From positions 1 through 14,061 of the forward strand of contig CAJTIX010000029.1 of NCBI GenBank assembly GCA_910576795.1: a DNA stretch of 14,061 nt, given 5' to 3'. Numbering within the stretch: the stretch's first letter is position 1; each line of letters begins with the position of its first letter. The notes below the pieces were generated by a model. It made no database searches. It worked only from the letters and a program-made list of their open reading frames with translations, and had not been told where the DNA came from. Below, piece by piece: positions 11,714-14,061 of this stretch. This stretch comes from an uncultured Bacilli bacterium (lineage in GTDB: Bacteria; Bacillota_I; Bacilli_A; RF39; UBA660). The position numbers were made by a program, and so were the translations under genes.

Positions 11714-13840
11714 ATGAAATTAAAATTTAGAGCAGAACCAAAAGATATTTTAATATTTGTAATATTTTCAGTTGCATTGCTTTATTTCGTTGCGATTGCA
11801 GTTTTAAATGTCGTATCACTTTTAAATGATTCTACATTACATGGACTGAATCCATTTCCAGCATTTCAAGGAGAATACTTCGCACCTACAATGGTATTCT
11901 ATATTGCCTTTATGATTGCTGTAGTAACAGGAGTATCATCTTACTTTTTTGAAAGAGAAAAAGGAATTGGAATTACAACAACAGAAAAAAAGGAAAAAGG
12001 ATATTCTAGATGGGCTAAGGACAAAGAACTTCAAAAGGAATTAAAACTGGTTCATCCTCATGATGAAAAAAGTGAAAGTGCTGGTATTCCACTCATAAAC
12101 AATGGACATGAATTATGGGTAGATGATGGAGAATACCATAATTTAGTAATTGGTAGTACAGGATCTGGTAAAACAGAAATGTTGGTACAACCTATGGTTA
12201 AAATATTAGCCAAAAAAGGAGAATCTATGATTATCACCGATCCAAAAGGTGAAATCTATGAAAACAATGCCAATGAGTTACGCGAAAGAGGATACAATAT
12301 TGTTCTTTTGAATTTCCGTGATCCACAAAAGGGAAACTGTTGGAATCCGTTAACATTGCCATATACATTGTATAAAAGCGGTAATTCTGATAAAGCCAAT
12401 GAGTTATTAGATGACTTAGCAAAAAACATCCTATATGATGAAGCTTCAAAAAACAATGACCCTTTCTGGGAAAATACATCAGCAGATTATTTTGCGGGAT
12501 TGGCTTTGGCATTATTTGATGATACTACGGAGGACAAAATTAACTTAAATAGTATTAATTTAATGACAACTGTTGGAGAAGAAAAAATAGGTGGAACCAC
12601 TTATATGAAAGAATACTTCAGTGACAAAGATCAAAGCTCACCAGCTTATATCAATGTTGCAAGTACCCTTCTTGCTCCTTCAGATACAAAAGGAAGTATT
12701 TTGTCTGTATTCAAACAAAAAATTAAATTGTTTTCATCCAGAGAAAATCTATCAGAAATGTTATCTCATAGTGACTTCAATATGGAAGAAATTGGACGTA
12801 AAAAAACAGCCGTATTTATTGTAATTCAAGATGAAAAGAAAACATACCATTCACTGGTAACCATTTTCTTGAAACAATGTTATGAAACTTTAATTCGTGT
12901 GGCGCAAGAAACTGGTGGTAAATTACCATACCGTACCAATTTTATCTTGGATGAATTTGCGAATATGCCACCATTAAAAGATGTCACAACTATGGTTACG
13001 GCTGCGCGTAGCCGTTCTATTCGCTTTACATTTATCATCCAGAACTTTGCTCAACTTTATCAAGTATATGGAAAAGAAAACGGAGAAACCATCAAAGGAA
13101 ACTGTGGAAATATTATCTATTTAATCAGTAGTGAACTTGCTGCCTTAGAGGAAATCAGTAAAATGTGTGGAGAGGTAAAATCCAAAAAAGATGACAAAAC
13201 GGCAAGTACTCCTCTGGTTACCGTAAGTGACTTACAACGTATGAAATTTGGATCTATGATTGTATTACGTACAAGATGTATGCCATTTAAGACAACATTG
13301 ACACCAAACTATAAAATGGTACAAGAGGGTCTATGGGGACATGAGTATGGTAAATCCGAATATCCACAAAGAGAAAAACAAGAGGTAAAAATGTTTGATT
13401 TAAAAAAGGTTGTGGATGAAAAAAGACAGAAAAAAATCAATGATATGTTGAATGGAAATGGTGGAATGAATATGAATGGTATGCCACCAATGCCAGGAAT
13501 GAATATGCCAGGAATGCCAAATATGCCAAGTATGGGATTACCACCAATGCCAGGAATGAATATGGGCAGTATGCCATCGATGCCGGGTATGAATATGCCT
13601 AATAATGGTCAGTCTGGAAATAAAGCACCATTTAATGTAGATGATTTGGTAAAACGTATTGATGCAAAAATTGCAGAATTAGAAGAAGAAGAACGTAAAG
13701 AAAAAGAAGAGCAAGCAAAGAAAGAAAAACAACAAACTGCAAAAGAAGAAATCAAAGAAGTTGCAAAACCAAAAACAATTGAGACAAAAGAAATTACAGA
13801 TGATCAGTTCTTTGATGACTTTTTCTCTGATGATGAATAA
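11714..13840 (+). CDS. virD4: VirD4/TraG-family coupling protein, 708 aa
   Basis: VirD4 proteins are hexameric membrane ATPases that bring substrate to the T4SS channel. Two N-terminal helices (about residues 11-35 and 57-77) anchor the protein. The ATPase domain has Walker A IGSTGSGKT (146-154), the second conserved segment MIITDPKGEIY (172-182), Walker B NFILDEFANMPP (409-420) and the conserved ARSRSIRFTFIIQNFAQL (431-448). After the domain ends near residue 565 comes an unusual tail: a Met/Pro/Gly-rich segment (584-630), a Glu/Lys-rich coiled-coil segment (640-695) and an acidic, Phe-containing end (TDDQFFDDFFSDDE). GGGAGG precedes the ATG by about 8 nt. It is the last gene of the operon and is followed directly by a terminator. 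Its presence shows the system has a means of choosing substrate; no relaxase is seen nearby. Confidence 0.95.
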   Translation: MKLKFRAEPKDILIFVIFSVALLYFVAIAVLNVVSLLNDSTLHGLNPFPAFQGEYFAPTMVFYIAFMIAVVTGVSSYFFEREKGIGITTTEKKEKGYSRWAKDKELQKELKLVHPHDEKSESAGIPLINNGHELWVDDGEYHNLVIGSTGSGKTEMLVQPMVKILAKKGESMIITDPKGEIYENNANELRERGYNIVLLNFRDPQKGNCWNPLTLPYTLYKSGNSDKANELLDDLAKNILYDEASKNNDPFWENTSADYFAGLALALFDDTTEDKINLNSINLMTTVGEEKIGGTTYMKEYFSDKDQSSPAYINVASTLLAPSDTKGSILSVFKQKIKLFSSRENLSEMLSHSDFNMEEIGRKKTAVFIVIQDEKKTYHSLVTIFLKQCYETLIRVAQETGGKLPYRTNFILDEFANMPPLKDVTTMVTAARSRSIRFTFIIQNFAQLYQVYGKENGETIKGNCGNIIYLISSELAALEEISKMCGEVKSKKDDKTASTPLVTVSDLQRMKFGSMIVLRTRCMPFKTTLTPNYKMVQEGLWGHEYGKSEYPQREKQEVKMFDLKKVVDEKRQKKINDMLNGNGGMNMNGMPPMPGMNMPGMPNMPSMGLPPMPGMNMGSMPSMPGMNMPNNGQSGNKAPFNVDDLVKRIDAKIAELEEEERKEKEEQAKKEKQQTAKEEIKEVAKPKTIETKEITDDQFFDDFFSDDE
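13463..13603 (+). repeat. In-frame Met/Pro/Gly repeat region in virD4
   Basis: The region encodes residues 584-630, built of short units such as PPMPGMNM, GMPNMPSM and GSMPSMPGMNM. At DNA level a 24-nt unit at 13484-13507 is exactly repeated at 13541-13564, 57 nt (19 codons) later, so slippage or recombination could change its length in frame. About one residue in three is methionine. Confidence 0.85.
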
Positions 13841-13844
13841 TAAC

Positions 13845-13872
13845 AGGAATCGTATGAAAATGATTCCTTTTT
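13845..13872 (+). terminator. Intrinsic terminator of the T4SS operon
   Basis: AGGAATC (13845-13851) pairs with GATTCCT (13862-13868), extendable by one G-T pair inward, with a loop of 8-10 nt and a T-run at 13868-13872 followed by ATTT. It starts 4 nt after the virD4 stop codon and closes the operon that begins at 3083. Confidence 0.8.
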
Positions 13873-13998
13873 ATTTGTGCGTAAGCCTAGAAATAGGATT
13901 GAAATTTATAATGTAATATTATATTTTATAAAAGAATTATTCGAATCAAAAAGGAAATAGTTAAGAAACCTCGTATGTTATAGATAGAGGTGGAATAA
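13873..13998. other. AT-rich spacer with a possible promoter
   Basis: No gene is visible here. TTGAAA (13899-13904), 17 bp and TATTTT (13922-13927) could be a weak promoter for the next gene; a palindromic TATAAT/ATTATA pair lies within its spacer. AGAGGTGG at 13986-13993 is the ribosome site of the gene at 13999. Confidence 0.35.
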
Positions 13999-14061
13999 AT
14001 GAAAACCAAAGAATTAGAAATATTGAAATTAACATCAGATGTTGTATTTAAAGCATTTATG
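13999..14061 (+). CDS. Start of a probable PD-(D/E)XK transposase / Rpn-family nuclease (partial)
   Basis: Twenty-one codons are present before the window ends: a charged MKTKELEILK followed by LTSDVVFKAFM. The (T/K)-x-D-x-x-FK-x-(I/L/A)-F motif near the N-terminus is typical of the Rpn/YhgA-like and PDDEXK-family transposase group, where it forms the first helix of the nuclease domain. AGAGGTGG lies 5 nt before the ATG. The catalytic region is outside the window, so the call rests on the N-terminal signature alone. It lies in a separate transcription unit beyond the operon terminator. Confidence 0.55.
   Translation, partial: MKTKELEILKLTSDVVFKAFM

Noticed and set aside
12234..12512. Antisense open frames within virD4 and other antisense frames across the window
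   Set aside because: They lie opposite well-supported genes, have no ribosome sites or recognisable protein features, and reflect AT-rich coding on the other strand.
1..14061. Mycoplasma-type code (TGA = Trp) given the low GC
   Set aside because: Trp residues in VirB4, VirB6, VirD4 and the CHAP domain are all TGG, and TGA ends tnpB at the expected place.
1..14061. CRISPR array, tRNA or rRNA genes
   Set aside because: No regularly spaced repeats, cloverleaf-forming segments or rRNA-like sequence were seen; the only short direct repeat is the in-frame one inside virD4.

Overview
The window is AT-rich, low-GC Gram-positive-type DNA. It has Shine-Dalgarno sites of the AGGAGG/AGGTGGTGAT kind, TTGACA/TATAAT-type promoters and hairpin-plus-T terminators. 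TGA serves as a stop and all tryptophans read TGG, so the standard bacterial code fits better than a Mycoplasma code. A host in the Bacilli (for example an uncultured gut lineage near Erysipelotrichales or RF39) is a reasonable but weak inference. Nearly everything is on the + strand and most of it belongs to one secretion or conjugation apparatus.

Layout. (1) 1-345: the worn right end of an IS200/IS605 or IS607-type element. It holds the last 65 codons of tnpB, broken by an in-frame TAA in the zinc ribbon, followed by omega-RNA/right-end sequence. (2) 379-2549: a promoter overlapped by a perfect 9-bp dyad, then a four-gene cluster that looks Tad/Flp-derived. It encodes a 60-aa pilin-like protein, two tandem TadE-like pseudopilins and a CpaE/TadZ-like protein with a degenerate P-loop. 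(3) 2553-3040: a TTGACA-N17-TATTAT promoter with a dyad at its start site, a 119-aa VirB2/TrbC-type two-helix pilin and an intrinsic terminator. (4) 3042-13872: an extended -10 promoter and a long operon ending in a second intrinsic terminator. It encodes a secreted cysteine-rich ectodomain fused to a second VirB2-like domain, VirB6/TrbL with a long coiled-coil tail, a PrgI/VirB3-like protein, a TrsD-like VirB4-N protein, the VirB4 ATPase, a membrane-anchored SpoIID-CHAP cell-wall hydrolase, a lipoprotein with a C-terminal membrane helix, and VirD4 with a Met/Pro-rich and acidic tail. (5) 13873-14061: an AT-rich spacer and the first 21 codons of a probable PD-(D/E)XK transposase/Rpn-family gene.

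How it may work. VirB4 would power assembly. VirB6 and the PrgI-like protein would form the inner-membrane channel. The two VirB2-like proteins would supply the pilus or translocation channel. The SpoIID-CHAP fusion would open the cell wall, and VirD4 would select substrate. The order PrgI - small VirB4-N protein - VirB4 - wall hydrolase - VirD4 parallels the tra/trs regions of staphylococcal plasmids pSK41/pGO1. No relaxase, oriT, integrase or replication gene is visible, so the window cannot tell a conjugative element from a dedicated secretion or contact system.

The unusual parts are the pairing of a Tad-like pilin/CpaE module with a T4SS, the SpoIID-CHAP fusion, the ectodomain-pilin fusion with a repeated cysteine-pair pattern, and the specialised tails on VirB6 and VirD4.
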